Source: Actinobacteria bacterium IMCC26256 (GTDB lineage Bacteria > Actinomycetota > Acidimicrobiia > IMCC26256). From it: 64,000 nt of DNA. Position 1 is the first letter of the stretch. Each line of letters opens with the position of its first letter. The stretch covers positions 806,001 to 870,000 of the forward strand of contig CP011489.1 of NCBI GenBank assembly GCA_001023575.1. The letters are read 5' to 3'. Below are positions 48,650 through 58,142 of the stretch, in pieces. Under the pieces are notes generated by a model. That model was not told the DNA's origin. It searched no databases and saw only the letters and a list, made by a program, of their open reading frames with translations. The translations under genes and the position numbers were made by a program.

Positions 48650-49762
48650 GTGACTACTAACTACGACATGCTTGGTCGTGATGAATTAAATGACCTTGAG
48701 GCAATTCTCTCAATATCTAACAGTGATGTTGACGAGGTAATCCACACAGTCCGCGCCAACTCCGATGTGTTGTTCACCTGGGACTACGAGCGCTCAAGGC
48801 CAGCGCTGGTGAAGCTATACGAGAAGGCCAAGACCTCTCAATGGAACGCTGAGACGGACCTCGACTGGTCAATAGAAGTCGACCAAGTGGCAGAGGTTCG
48901 TAAGGGCCAGAATGCAGATAAGTCAGCCTTTGGAGAGATGGACCTCAAAGGAACTGTGTTCTCAACATGGGGCGAGGATGACTGGGTCAATCTAGGTGTT
49001 GAGATGCAGAACTGGTCTCTCTCGCAGTTCATGCACGGCGAGCAGGGCGCCCTCATCTGTACAGCCCAGATTGTAGAGACTGTGCCGTGGATCGACGCTA
49101 AGTACTACGCGGCGACTCAGGTCATGGATGAGGCTCGTCATGTCGAGGTTTTCGCAAAGTACCTAGATACGAAGCTCTCAGGCCACTACCCGGTAAACGC
49201 CCACCTCAAGATGCTCCTCGATGACATCATTGCCGACGAGCGCTGGGATATGACATACCTAGGTATGCAGATCATGGTTGAGGGGCTCGCCTTGGCTGCC
49301 TTTGGATTCATGCAGCAGATGTCGAGTGAGCCACTTCTCAAGAAGCTCCTTCGTTATGTCATGTCTGATGAGGCCCGCCACGTTGCTTTCGGAGTGCTCT
49401 CACTGCAGGACTTCTACCAAGAGCTCAACTCCAAGGAGATTCGTGAGCGCCAGGAGTTTGCATACGAGGCTGCAGTGCGCATGCGCGACCGTTTCCTCCA
49501 GCAAGAGGTATGGGAGCGTATGGGGGTTGACCCTAAAGAGGCTCTTACCCTGACCCTCGCAGACCCGAACCGCAATGTGTTCTCCGGAATCCTCTTCTCA
49601 AAGATTGTCCCCAACTGCAAAAAGCTTGGGCTTCTTGACGCAGGAGACGGATGGCTTCGCACGAAGTTCACCGAGCTCGGCGTGATCGAGTACGAGGACT
49701 GGGTAGATACCGGTGCGGAGTACGACAGCCTTGATGCGGTTGCTCAGGACCGCACTGCCTAA
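48650..49762 (+). CDS. Ferritin-like diiron protein (possible oxygenase)
   Basis: A 370-residue protein with the full ligand set of a ferritin-like diiron site: Glu131, then Asp160-Glu161-Ala-Arg-His164; Glu211, then Asp240-Glu241-Ala-Arg-His244. Both halves have the same spacing, Glu-x29-Glu-x2-His. The size exceeds ferritin and suits an R2-like or AurF-like oxygenase or desaturase. Similar proteins are widespread in actinobacteria and mostly uncharacterised. A TetR gene lies immediately upstream in the same operon. The substrate is unknown; TetR control would fit a lipid or aromatic compound, which is inference. Confidence 0.85.
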   Translation: MTTNYDMLGRDELNDLEAILSISNSDVDEVIHTVRANSDVLFTWDYERSRPALVKLYEKAKTSQWNAETDLDWSIEVDQVAEVRKGQNADKSAFGEMDLKGTVFSTWGEDDWVNLGVEMQNWSLSQFMHGEQGALICTAQIVETVPWIDAKYYAATQVMDEARHVEVFAKYLDTKLSGHYPVNAHLKMLLDDIIADERWDMTYLGMQIMVEGLALAAFGFMQQMSSEPLLKKLLRYVMSDEARHVAFGVLSLQDFYQELNSKEIRERQEFAYEAAVRMRDRFLQQEVWERMGVDPKEALTLTLADPNRNVFSGILFSKIVPNCKKLGLLDAGDGWLRTKFTELGVIEYEDWVDTGAEYDSLDAVAQDRTA

Positions 49763-49816
49763 TAACACTAGGGAGAGTGCCCCACGGTACTAATCCCTTG
49801 ATCAAATACGAATGGA

Positions 49817-49844
49817 GATCGGCCACCCGCGAGGGTGGCCGATC
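49817..49844 (+). terminator. Terminator after the diiron gene
   Basis: A perfect 12-bp stem GATCGGCCACCC / GGGTGGCCGATC closed by a GCGA (GNRA) tetraloop. It is the most stable simple hairpin in the window. No U-tract follows. Confidence 0.75.
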
Positions 49845-49909
49845 CGCGTCCGCTCCATCAATAGCTGTTATTTATCGGGCTGCTGGCTCGCCCCGCTAGT
49901 GGTGTTGGC

Positions 49910-49915
49910 TAGCCT
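49910..49915 (+). promoter_or_regulatory. -10 element of a leaderless promoter for RNase J
   Basis: TAGCCT followed by seven bases and the ATG at 49923. Confidence 0.6.
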
Positions 49916-49922
49916 GCGAGCG

Positions 49923-51590
49923 ATGACTCCTTCGACTCGTGTTGTATTTCTTGGAGGCCTCGGCGAGATTGGTCGCAACTGCCTCTTTATGGAGGTAGAG
50001 GGTCGCATTCTTCTTGTCGACTGCGGGCTTATGTTCCCGGAGCCTGATATGCCCGGTGTCGATCTTGTGCTGCCGGAGTTCACGTATCTCCGAGAGCATG
50101 CAGACCAGATCGAGGGAGTTGTACTTACACATGCCCACGAAGACCATGCAGGTGCGCTCTCGTACTTACTGCGCGATGTCTCATGCCCGATTTTTGGTTC
50201 TCCGCTATCGCTCGGTATGGCGCGCAACCGCATCAAAGAGGCTGGGCTCCTTGATCGAACGGAACTCATCCCGGTCAACGATGGCGAGCGCAGAAAGATT
50301 GGGCCCTTTGATGTTGAGTTCATACCTGTAACGCACTCAGTGCCACATGCATTTGCGGCGGCCTATCACACACCTGCTGGGACAATTCTCCACACCGGAG
50401 ACTTCAAACTCGATCTCACACCGGTTGATGGTCGGCGCACAGATCTCGCCCTTCTCGGTGAGATAGCGCGCAGGGACGGCGGTATACGGCTCCTCCTCTC
50501 AGACTCTACGAACGCAGAGCGCCCTGGGTATACGCCATCAGAGTCGATCGTCGGAAAGCGCATGCGCGCACTCTTTAGAGAGCGCGAAGGCAAGAGAGTT
50601 GTAGTTGCTTCCTTTGCTTCGCATTTACATCGCGTGCAGCAGGTTGCCGAGGCGGCACTAGCGGCTGGCCGATCCATTGCCTTTGTAGGGCGATCAATGG
50701 TCAACAACATCACACTCGCGCGCGAGATGGGCCTGCTCGATGTGCCGGTAGGAAAGATCATCGACGTAGAGGAGATAGAGCGCTATAGCCCCGGCGAGGT
50801 CTGCGTTATCTGTACTGGTTCACAGGGCGAACCTATGGCTGCTCTCTCACTTATGGCTGCGCATGAACATAAATGGGTGCACATCGGTAAAGACGATGTT
50901 GTTGTGATCTCTGCGCATGCAATCCCCGGGAATGAGAGCAGCGTCTCGCGCGTCATTGACTCGCTCTATCGCGCTGGGGCAGAGGTAGTGCATGGCGGTA
51001 ATGACGATGTGCACGTCTCCGGGCATGCATCGCAGGAGGAGTTGAAGTTTGTTCTGAACCTGACCTCGCCTGAGTGGTTCGTACCAGTGCACGGCGAGTA
51101 TCGACACATGGTTCATCACGCGGTGCTTGCTGAGGAGTCGGGCATCCCTGCCGATCACATCATTGTCTGCGAGGACGGAGATGCGGTCACCCTCGACGAG
51201 AAGGGGCTCACCGTTGAACGTGATGCGGTCCCTGCTGGGTATGTATACGTCGACGGGATTGTGGGGGACATCAGTCATGGTGTCCTGCGAGACCGCCGCA
51301 TGCTCGCCGAGGAGGGATTCGTGGCGGTAATCGTCACAATCGATAAGCGCACAGGCGAGATCGTGACTGGGCCAGAGATCATCACTCGCGGTTGGGTACA
51401 CGCCACCGAGGCCGAGGATCTTCTCGAGGAGGCCAAGCAGGTCGTCCGGGCTGCACTTGAGGCCGCAGCGAAGGAGGGGGCGACTGATTTCGAGACAATG
51501 CGCCGCCATACCCGCCGGGCCGTAGGGCGCTTCATCAGTGACCGTACAAAGCGCCGACCAGCCGTGATCCCGGTGGTCTTAGAGGTTTAA
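49923..51590 (+). CDS. rnj: Ribonuclease J
   Basis: Metallo-beta-lactamase-fold RNase with 5'-3' exonuclease and endonuclease activity. The ATG at 49923 gives 555 residues beginning Thr-Pro-Ser-Thr-Arg-Val-Val-Phe-Leu-Gly-Gly-Leu-Gly-Glu-Ile-Gly. Zinc ligands are His-Ala-His-Glu-Asp-His-Ala-Gly and Val-Thr-His-Ser-Val-Pro-His; the beta-CASP domain has Ser-Phe-Ala-Ser-His-Leu-His-Arg. The C-terminal domain includes Val-Pro-Val-His-Gly-Glu-Tyr-Arg-His. A TTG further upstream is rejected because it would translate through the terminator and promoter. Confidence 0.96.
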   Translation: MTPSTRVVFLGGLGEIGRNCLFMEVEGRILLVDCGLMFPEPDMPGVDLVLPEFTYLREHADQIEGVVLTHAHEDHAGALSYLLRDVSCPIFGSPLSLGMARNRIKEAGLLDRTELIPVNDGERRKIGPFDVEFIPVTHSVPHAFAAAYHTPAGTILHTGDFKLDLTPVDGRRTDLALLGEIARRDGGIRLLLSDSTNAERPGYTPSESIVGKRMRALFREREGKRVVVASFASHLHRVQQVAEAALAAGRSIAFVGRSMVNNITLAREMGLLDVPVGKIIDVEEIERYSPGEVCVICTGSQGEPMAALSLMAAHEHKWVHIGKDDVVVISAHAIPGNESSVSRVIDSLYRAGAEVVHGGNDDVHVSGHASQEELKFVLNLTSPEWFVPVHGEYRHMVHHAVLAEESGIPADHIIVCEDGDAVTLDEKGLTVERDAVPAGYVYVDGIVGDISHGVLRDRRMLAEEGFVAVIVTIDKRTGEIVTGPEIITRGWVHATEAEDLLEEAKQVVRAALEAAAKEGATDFETMRRHTRRAVGRFISDRTKRRPAVIPVVLEV

Positions 51591-51661
51591 TCGGCAGGAT
51601 CGACGTTACCCACTTACGAGAGGTCACCTCGGGATTGATGGCACCGATGACAGGTGTGTCC

Positions 51662-53377
51662 TTAACGAGTGGGATAACGCAGCATGCCGAACGCTGTCCC
51701 ATGTATAACTCGGCCATCTTCGTCTAGAAAGAGGCCGGCAAAGTTTGTGTTGTAGCGGCCACTTCCGGTGATCCATGTAAGCGTCGACTTCCCAGTAGAC
51801 CAGTCGACCCCCTCTAGCGCCCACTGCGAGTCGCGGGATCCAACGGTGTAAACGGTGTTCGAACCAAGGCTCATTATCGGAACCGAGTTAGCAGAGCTCA
51901 CGTCTCGATTTACCCAATCCTTGCGCATGGTTCGGGTTCGAGGGTCCCATTCAAATTTCTCGAGGCCGTGCGGAGCGAAGGCTGGATCGCTTCCCGAGTA
52001 GGCGACGAGAATCCGAACGCCAATGGCCGGGAAACCATCGGGGATCGTTTTTGGAGCATTGTTGACGACGAGCGCGCCGTAACCGCCGACTGTTACTCCT
52101 TGTTCAGTTTGGATCGACTGCAATGTCGGGTCACCCATAGTGACTCCAACCTGCCCAGCGATTCTGGAGTTGGGCGCGCCTGCGAGCCGTTTCCAGCCTC
52201 GCGGGATTGCGTCACGCCAGAACGCCACGACGTTCATACGTGTCTCTCCGTCGGTGATCACTACAAGGCGGTCATCGCAGTAGCCCATTAGCGCAGGGGT
52301 AGCGCCGGTTCCAAGGCCATCGCTGTTGAGATACGGCACCGACCATGCGCCGTCTGCCTGTGACGTCGAGAGCTTCTTCCCATCCCAGACGAGTTTGTGC
52401 ATGTGATCAAGCGAGGCGACATAAATACCGCCACGATCGTCTACAGCCACTGAGTTTCTCACCCAACTCCCGGAGCCGAGTTGACGGCCACTCTTGACGA
52501 TATCTGCATTGTGCGCTGCAGCGGCCTCGGCCCCGAGCATTGGAGAAGCGACGTAGCCCGAGAAATCACGGTCAAGTACGACGACCCAACCTTCGTCAGT
52601 CACAAGCACAAGTTTGCCGTCGAAGGTGATGTTGACGCCGGTAAATCCACCGCGCACATTCGCTGGACGATTCCAAACGTTGCGAATAACGATTGGCGAT
52701 AGCGGATCGTCCTTCACCTTGTCTTGGTATGCGATGACCGAGTCAGCTCCACCCACGAACAGTGTGTTGTCCCTATCGAGCGCGTAGTAAACGCCCGCAA
52801 GTCCTTGTAGGTACTTCGCGGCAAAGGTGATCGCAGTGTTTGCGAGCTCACCGCCAGTTTGACTGTCAAGTTGTGCGATCGCAGCGTCCGCCGCGTCGCT
52901 CGACTGAAGTTCCTTACCTGGAAGCGGAAGTTCGGCGAGAACGGCGAGCGACTTTTCGTCGAGCTTTGCTATCCGGTCGCCGCCATTGCTCCAGATCACG
53001 CGAGCGCCATTGGGATACTTAGAGGAGATGGCCAGACCAAAATGACCAGGCCCGAGGTGCGTGTACTGCATCTCCTTTTCAGTGAGTGTTCGCTTTGATG
53101 AGCGTGGACCGGAGTTCGCAGTGGCGTTCGACTGCGCGGCATCTATGTGACCGATCGGTGCCGTGCTATCAGCCATGAAAGTGTTTTTGGGTGGAGTTGC
53201 ACAGCGATCAATCTGGCTGCCGGGCGATGCGGCAGATTTCGAGTTCGTATTACCAGGCCGGGCCTTGGGATCGGAAGAGTTGCTGCAGGCGCTTGCCGCA
53301 ATGATTATGCCAACTGTCGCAGCGATCGCGAGCCTACGATTGATTGGCACTCGAATCTTGGGACTCTTATTTGTCAT
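51662..53377 (-). CDS. Predicted lipoprotein, possibly with a beta-propeller, function unknown
   Basis: A 571-residue exported protein. The N-terminus Arg-Arg-Leu-Ala-Ile-Ala-Ala plus hydrophobic core ends in Ala-Ala-Ser-Ala-Cys31, a usable lipobox, then a Ser/Asn-rich linker. The mature part has repeated Trp-Ser-Asn-Gly-Gly, Phe-Val-Gly-Gly-Ala-Asp-Ser, Leu-Val-Thr-Asp-Glu-Gly and Gly-Gly-Ile-Tyr-Val-Ala-Ser segments, as in PQQ- or SMP30-like propellers. I cannot name a family. Its start follows a TAAGGT -10 by six bases. It lies between RNase J and ftsK, where mycobacteria have other genes. Confidence 0.75.
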   Translation of the reverse strand: MTNKSPKIRVPINRRLAIAATVGIIIAASACSNSSDPKARPGNTNSKSAASPGSQIDRCATPPKNTFMADSTAPIGHIDAAQSNATANSGPRSSKRTLTEKEMQYTHLGPGHFGLAISSKYPNGARVIWSNGGDRIAKLDEKSLAVLAELPLPGKELQSSDAADAAIAQLDSQTGGELANTAITFAAKYLQGLAGVYYALDRDNTLFVGGADSVIAYQDKVKDDPLSPIVIRNVWNRPANVRGGFTGVNITFDGKLVLVTDEGWVVVLDRDFSGYVASPMLGAEAAAAHNADIVKSGRQLGSGSWVRNSVAVDDRGGIYVASLDHMHKLVWDGKKLSTSQADGAWSVPYLNSDGLGTGATPALMGYCDDRLVVITDGETRMNVVAFWRDAIPRGWKRLAGAPNSRIAGQVGVTMGDPTLQSIQTEQGVTVGGYGALVVNNAPKTIPDGFPAIGVRILVAYSGSDPAFAPHGLEKFEWDPRTRTMRKDWVNRDVSSANSVPIMSLGSNTVYTVGSRDSQWALEGVDWSTGKSTLTWITGSGRYNTNFAGLFLDEDGRVIHGTAFGMLRYPTR

Positions 53378-53383
53378 CGGCCG

Positions 53384-53389
53384 ACCTTA
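53384..53389 (-). promoter_or_regulatory. -10 element of a leaderless promoter for the lipoprotein gene
   Basis: TAAGGT on the minus strand followed by six bases and the ATG. Confidence 0.5.
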
Positions 53390-53604
53390 CCGTTACTTGT
53401 CGGTGACTGCGTCGGGCAAGACTCGACTGCGCGTAAGCGCGATACCGCGCTTCGCGCTCTCTGCAACACAGGCCGGGGAGCCTGCCTTGGATCTCTGGAA
53501 GACAGAAGAAATCGGTCTTGGGGCCCACTCCAACGGGCTTTGGCCTAGATAAGGATGTCAAGAGGATGATCTGGACCCCGCTCAGGTGTTGATTTAGGGG
53601 GCTG

Positions 53605-56214
53605 ATGTGGCCATTTGGCAAAATTGTGGCTAAAGGTTCCATTGTTGCTGGTGTTGTTACTGTTACTCTCAACGATGTGGCAGCCACAAAGACATCCAGA
53701 GCACGCAGACGTACCTCCGCACGCAAGTCAAACCGCCGGGTTACGCGTAGACCAACTACCAAAAGCACTCGCCGGGGCACCCGAGCCCGTTCGACGCGCT
53801 CGACGCGATCAACGACTTACACCCGCTCGCCCCACTCCAGAGTGCGCGTTGCTTGGACAGAGCAACTCGGCGGGCATGCCGCCGATGCAGTCGCTATTGC
53901 ACTTGTCTCGGTAGGTGTCTTAACAGCGCTCGCTCTACTCACAGATTTAGCCGGGCCATTCGGTGCCGCTTGCCAGTCAGCCATCACGCTCCTCGCCGGT
54001 CGAGGGGCATTCTTGGTCCCGACGCTCTGCGTCGCAGTCGCCGCTGACCTCCTTTGGCACCGCGGCCCCGACGCGACATCCGGGAACAAGAAGAAAACCG
54101 CAACCTCGAAATCGGCGTCATCAAAATCTGCTGAGGAGGGTTCCGTCCACCTGCTGCGTATCGGGGTCGGCCTGTCGCTACTAGTAGGCGGCCTCCTCGG
54201 CCTTCTCTCTCTAGGCAACCCGGTCCTAGATACAACCGCTACGGCACTACGCGACTCTGGCGGGATCATCGGAGCCCTCGTTGCAGTTCCGCTGTCTTCA
54301 CTGCTCGGAACCGTTGGCTCTGCAGTAGTCCTTGTCGCAGTCGCTGCCACAGGCGCGCTTGTGGCGACTGGTACCTCTCTCGCTCGTGTTGGCGCAGCTC
54401 TTGGTGTCGCATGGAGGTCTGTATCCGGATTTGTAAGTCGCTTCCTAGAGCTTGACGGAAGTTCTGATGCTGATGCGGATGAATCGGATGACCTAAACCT
54501 CGATGATGAACTCGAGTCTGCCGAGGCCGAGGAGAAGCCGGTACGCAAGCGTCGAGTCACCGTTGAGACAGTCGCTGCTCCCGACGCCGACTCCGAAGTA
54601 AAAGTAGATGCGCCTGAACCTGTCGTTGCTGTGGTCCCTCAAGTAGTTACTCAAGATGCTCTCCCCGAGGGCTCTAGCGAGTTGGGCGAGGATGAGAATG
54701 AGGAAGCGGAGGATCTGCGTCTTGATGTGAGCGTCCCCGCCCATACGAACTGGGAACTGCCACCTGTGAACCTGCTGCGTCTATCGCAGCATAAAGAGCT
54801 AGATACACGGGGAATCGAGGCATCTGGTGCGGTCTTAGAGCAGACGCTTAGAGACTTTGGGGTAGATGCACAGCTTGTAGGAATGACTGTCGGGCCCACG
54901 GTGACGCGCTACGAACTCGAGTTAGCTGCCGGAGTCAAGGTCAATAAAGTCACAGGACTAAGTCATGACATTGCATATGCAATGGCGAGTGCTGATGTAC
55001 GCATCTTGGCGCCGATTCCAGGGCGCTCAGCCATCGGGGTCGAGGTTCCAAATAAGCAACGTCAACTAATTACTCTTGGAGATATCCTCACCTCTGACGA
55101 GGCCGCCAAGGCAACACACCCGCTTGAGGTAGGCCTCGGGCGCGATATTGCAGGAACCTCTGTAATGCTCAATCTTGCAACGATGCCTCACCTCTTAATT
55201 GCCGGTGCAACGGGTTCCGGAAAATCCTCATGCATAAACAGCATCATTACCTCGCTGCTTCTGCGCTCCACCCCGGATCAGGTTCGCCTGATCCTTGTAG
55301 ACCCCAAGCGTGTAGAGCTCGGGCAATATAACGGGCTTCCTCACCTTCTAACAGAGGTAGTTGCAAATCCGAAACGTGCTGCAAATGCACTTGAATGGTG
55401 CGTGCGCGAGATGGAGATGCGCTACGAGCTTCTCGCCGAGATCGGGGCCCGCGATATAACTGGCTACAACGCCATGTTCGACCGCGGAGACTTGCCGACA
55501 GCCGAGAACCCTGACCCCCTCGGCGGTCGCAACTACGACCGACTTCCATTCATTGTCATCGTTATTGATGAGCTCAACGACCTAATGATGGTCGCCGCTC
55601 GCGATGTGGAGAACAGCATCTGCCGAATCGCCCAGATGGCGCGAGCGGTTGGAATCCATTTGATTATCGCTACACAGCGTCCATCTGTAGATGTCATCAC
55701 TGGTGTGATCAAGGCAAATGTTCCTAGCCGCTTAGCCTTTAGCGTTACGAGCATTGCCGACTCGCGAGTGATCCTCGATCAAGCAGGTGCCGAGAAACTC
55801 ATCGGTCAAGGCGACATGCTTGCCGCACCTGCATCTGGTCGTCCAGCCCGCGTGCAGGGCTCATGGGTCGACGAAGACTGCGTCCGTAAAGTTGTTGCAT
55901 TCTGGAAACGTCAGGTCACTGAGGTCCAGTATGTAGATGGAGTTCAGGGCTCTGAGAACGGTTCTTCCGGGGGGAGCGGCGATGCCGAGGATGGCGATGA
56001 CGAGCTCCTCATGCAGGCAATGGAGTTAGTCGTGCGAAGCGGTCTTGGTAGCACGAGCATGCTTCAGCGCAAGTTGCGCGTCGGCTTTGCAAGAGCAGGG
56101 CGACTCATGGACCTCCTCGAGAATAAGGGCGTTGTTGGTCCGTCTGAGGGCTCTAAGGCTCGCAGCGTGCAGATGACGGTTGAGGAGTTCGAAGAGATGC
56201 AGGCTCGCGCTTAA
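53605..56214 (+). CDS. ftsK: DNA translocase FtsK/SpoIIIE
   Basis: Septum-located motor that moves chromosome ends during division and works with XerC/XerD at dif. It has 869 residues. An Arg/Thr/Ser-rich N-terminus (about 75 residues) precedes four or five membrane spans to about residue 260, then an acidic linker to about 370. The motor has Walker A Gly-Ala-Thr-Gly-Ser-Gly-Lys-Ser-Ser at 534-542 and Walker B Ile-Val-Ile-Asp-Glu-Leu-Asn-Asp-Leu-Met, where Asn replaces the usual Ala. A C-terminal winged-helix gamma domain reads KOPS sites. The ATG follows AGGGGG. Confidence 0.95.
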   Translation: MWPFGKIVAKGSIVAGVVTVTLNDVAATKTSRARRRTSARKSNRRVTRRPTTKSTRRGTRARSTRSTRSTTYTRSPHSRVRVAWTEQLGGHAADAVAIALVSVGVLTALALLTDLAGPFGAACQSAITLLAGRGAFLVPTLCVAVAADLLWHRGPDATSGNKKKTATSKSASSKSAEEGSVHLLRIGVGLSLLVGGLLGLLSLGNPVLDTTATALRDSGGIIGALVAVPLSSLLGTVGSAVVLVAVAATGALVATGTSLARVGAALGVAWRSVSGFVSRFLELDGSSDADADESDDLNLDDELESAEAEEKPVRKRRVTVETVAAPDADSEVKVDAPEPVVAVVPQVVTQDALPEGSSELGEDENEEAEDLRLDVSVPAHTNWELPPVNLLRLSQHKELDTRGIEASGAVLEQTLRDFGVDAQLVGMTVGPTVTRYELELAAGVKVNKVTGLSHDIAYAMASADVRILAPIPGRSAIGVEVPNKQRQLITLGDILTSDEAAKATHPLEVGLGRDIAGTSVMLNLATMPHLLIAGATGSGKSSCINSIITSLLLRSTPDQVRLILVDPKRVELGQYNGLPHLLTEVVANPKRAANALEWCVREMEMRYELLAEIGARDITGYNAMFDRGDLPTAENPDPLGGRNYDRLPFIVIVIDELNDLMMVAARDVENSICRIAQMARAVGIHLIIATQRPSVDVITGVIKANVPSRLAFSVTSIADSRVILDQAGAEKLIGQGDMLAAPASGRPARVQGSWVDEDCVRKVVAFWKRQVTEVQYVDGVQGSENGSSGGSGDAEDGDDELLMQAMELVVRSGLGSTSMLQRKLRVGFARAGRLMDLLENKGVVGPSEGSKARSVQMTVEEFEEMQARA

Positions 56215-56253
56215 TTCCTTCCCTTCGCAGGTAGTTGTCGCCGCGCAGATCGG

Positions 56254-56259
56254 TAGGAT
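56254..56259 (+). promoter_or_regulatory. -10 element of a leaderless promoter for rimO
   Basis: TAGGAT followed by six bases and ATG, no Shine-Dalgarno. Confidence 0.55.
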
Positions 56260-56265
56260 GCGCGT

Positions 56266-57573
56266 ATGGCACAGCGCTTCTTCATCGAGACTCTTGGTTG
56301 CCCGAAGAACGCTGTCGACTCAGACAAGGTAACGGCGACGCTTCTTGCAGATGGGCTAGTCGCAGCCGATACGCCTGAAGAAGCCGACCTTGTTGTTGTA
56401 AATACCTGTGCGTTTATTGAGGCGGCTCGTCAGGAGTCCATCGACACAGTCCTCGCGCTCTCAGATCGCCGCCGCGACGGAGCACGAATCGTTGTCACCG
56501 GCTGCATGGCTGAACGCTACGGTGACGAACTAGCGGAGGCTCTCCCTGAGGTTGATGCAGTCATCGGCTTCTCCGGTGAAGGCGATCTTGCCTCGGTGCT
56601 ACTCGGTCGCCCATCCGGGGGAGTCAGGGATCTACTTGATCTTCCTCGCCCCGCTCCGCGTGCGCCTTGGGCATACGTGAAAATCGCGGAGGGATGCGAT
56701 CGAGCCTGTGCGTTCTGCGCTATTCCTTCATTTCGTGGAGCACAGAGATCGCGCACGCCAGACTCCATTTTTTTGGAGTCCAAGGCGTTAGTCGAGGGCG
56801 GTGCGTATGAGTTAGTTCTCGTAGCGCAGGACCTTGCATCGTATGGTCGTGATACCGGGAATCCTGGCGCACTTGCGCCACTGCTTCGAGAGCTTGATCT
56901 ACTTAGGGCCGATGGGCTTCAACGCGTCAGGCTCCTCTACCTCTATCCGTCGGAGGTACGCGACCCGCTCATCTCCACGATGCTTGAGCTTGATTCCGTA
57001 GTCCCTTATTTCGATCTATCACTTCAGCACGCATCTGCTCCATTGCTTCGTCGTATGAAGCGCTGGGGTAACGGGGATAAATTTCTCAAGGCAATTGATG
57101 GGATTAGAGCCGCTGAGCCAGAGGCCGCGTTTCGATCATCTTTCATCGTCGGGTTTCCTGGAGAGACTGAGCAAGACCACTCCGAACTGCTTGATTTCCT
57201 CGGCGCTGCTTCCCTCGATTGGGCGGGGTTATTTGCCTTCTCTCCGGAGGAAGGTACCGCTGCGCTAACTCTTGATCGCACCGTTGATGACGAGACCATC
57301 CAAGAGCGACTGCGCGAGTGCTCTGAGGTTCAAGACCCAATTACCGCGGCTCTACGCGACTCGCTCGTTGGGATGGAGGCGCAGGTACTAATCGACTCGA
57401 CAGAAGGTGGAGATGCAGTAGGGCGCACACACCGTGAAGCCCCTGAGATTGATGGTGTAGTACGTGTATCGGAGGCCTTTGCTAGGCCTGGTGCTTTAAT
57501 CACAGTGCGAATTCGAGAAGCAATAGGCCCAGATCTCATTGCGGATCCGGTGAGGGCAGGGGTCTCCTCATGA
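56266..57573 (+). CDS. rimO: Ribosomal protein S12 methylthiotransferase RimO
   Basis: Radical SAM enzyme that methylthiolates an Asp of S12. It has 435 residues. The N-terminal cluster ligands are Gly-Cys-Pro-Lys-Asn, Asn-Thr-Cys-Ala-Phe-Ile and Thr-Gly-Cys-Met-Ala-Glu; the radical SAM cluster is Cys-Asp-Arg-Ala-Cys-Ala-Phe-Cys. Pro-Lys-Asn-Ala-Val-Asp-Ser distinguishes RimO from MiaB. A TRAM domain closes the protein. It overlaps pgsA by four bases (ATGA). Confidence 0.95.
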   Translation: MAQRFFIETLGCPKNAVDSDKVTATLLADGLVAADTPEEADLVVVNTCAFIEAARQESIDTVLALSDRRRDGARIVVTGCMAERYGDELAEALPEVDAVIGFSGEGDLASVLLGRPSGGVRDLLDLPRPAPRAPWAYVKIAEGCDRACAFCAIPSFRGAQRSRTPDSIFLESKALVEGGAYELVLVAQDLASYGRDTGNPGALAPLLRELDLLRADGLQRVRLLYLYPSEVRDPLISTMLELDSVVPYFDLSLQHASAPLLRRMKRWGNGDKFLKAIDGIRAAEPEAAFRSSFIVGFPGETEQDHSELLDFLGAASLDWAGLFAFSPEEGTAALTLDRTVDDETIQERLRECSEVQDPITAALRDSLVGMEAQVLIDSTEGGDAVGRTHREAPEIDGVVRVSEAFARPGALITVRIREAIGPDLIADPVRAGVSS

Positions 57574-58142
57574 GTGCACCGATGGAGCGTCTACGTAGGT
57601 TTGGCCCGGGAGCAATTCGTACACCAGCCAATGTCATTACGTCGCTGCGCTTGGTCTTAGCGATCCCTGCGCTCTTCTTGATTGTCGATATGGGCTCAAC
57701 ATGGTTGACCGTTGGCCTCTGGTTTGTTTTGAGTGTCACAGACGGCCTTGACGGTTGGATAGCGCGGCGCGATGGAACGACTCGTGCAGGTGCATTCTTG
57801 GATCCACTCGCCGATAAGTTTCTCGCCGTCGGTGGGTTTAGTGCACTCGCGATTCGTGGTGATATTTCCTGGATCCCTGTGATTGTGATTGCGGGGCGCG
57901 AGGTGATTATTTCTATCTACCGTTCAATCGAAGGTCGGAAGGGCATTTCACTACCCGCACGCCAACTAGGTAAGTGGAAAACATTTATACAGATGGCTGC
58001 GATTGGTTTTGTACTGCTGCCGCTTACCGCCGATCTGCGCTGGCTATGGCTGAGCGCGATTTGGGCGGCAGTTGTCCTCACCGTCGTCTCAGGAATCGAT
58101 GTAATAGCGGCTGCTCGCCGCCCAATACGTGGAGAGAATTAG
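57570..58142 (+). CDS. pgsA: CDP-diacylglycerol-glycerol-3-phosphate 3-phosphatidyltransferase
   Basis: Makes phosphatidylglycerol phosphate from CDP-diacylglycerol, the product of CdsA. It has 190 residues and about five membrane spans. The CDP-alcohol phosphatidyltransferase motif is complete: Asp-Gly-Leu-Asp-Gly-Trp-Ile-Ala-Arg-Arg, eight residues on Gly-Ala-Phe-Leu-Asp-Pro-Leu-Ala-Asp-Lys. The enzyme could instead use another alcohol such as inositol phosphate, but position beside cinA supports PgsA. Its stop overlaps cinA. Confidence 0.93.
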   Translation: MSAPMERLRRFGPGAIRTPANVITSLRLVLAIPALFLIVDMGSTWLTVGLWFVLSVTDGLDGWIARRDGTTRAGAFLDPLADKFLAVGGFSALAIRGDISWIPVIVIAGREVIISIYRSIEGRKGISLPARQLGKWKTFIQMAAIGFVLLPLTADLRWLWLSAIWAAVVLTVVSGIDVIAAARRPIRGEN

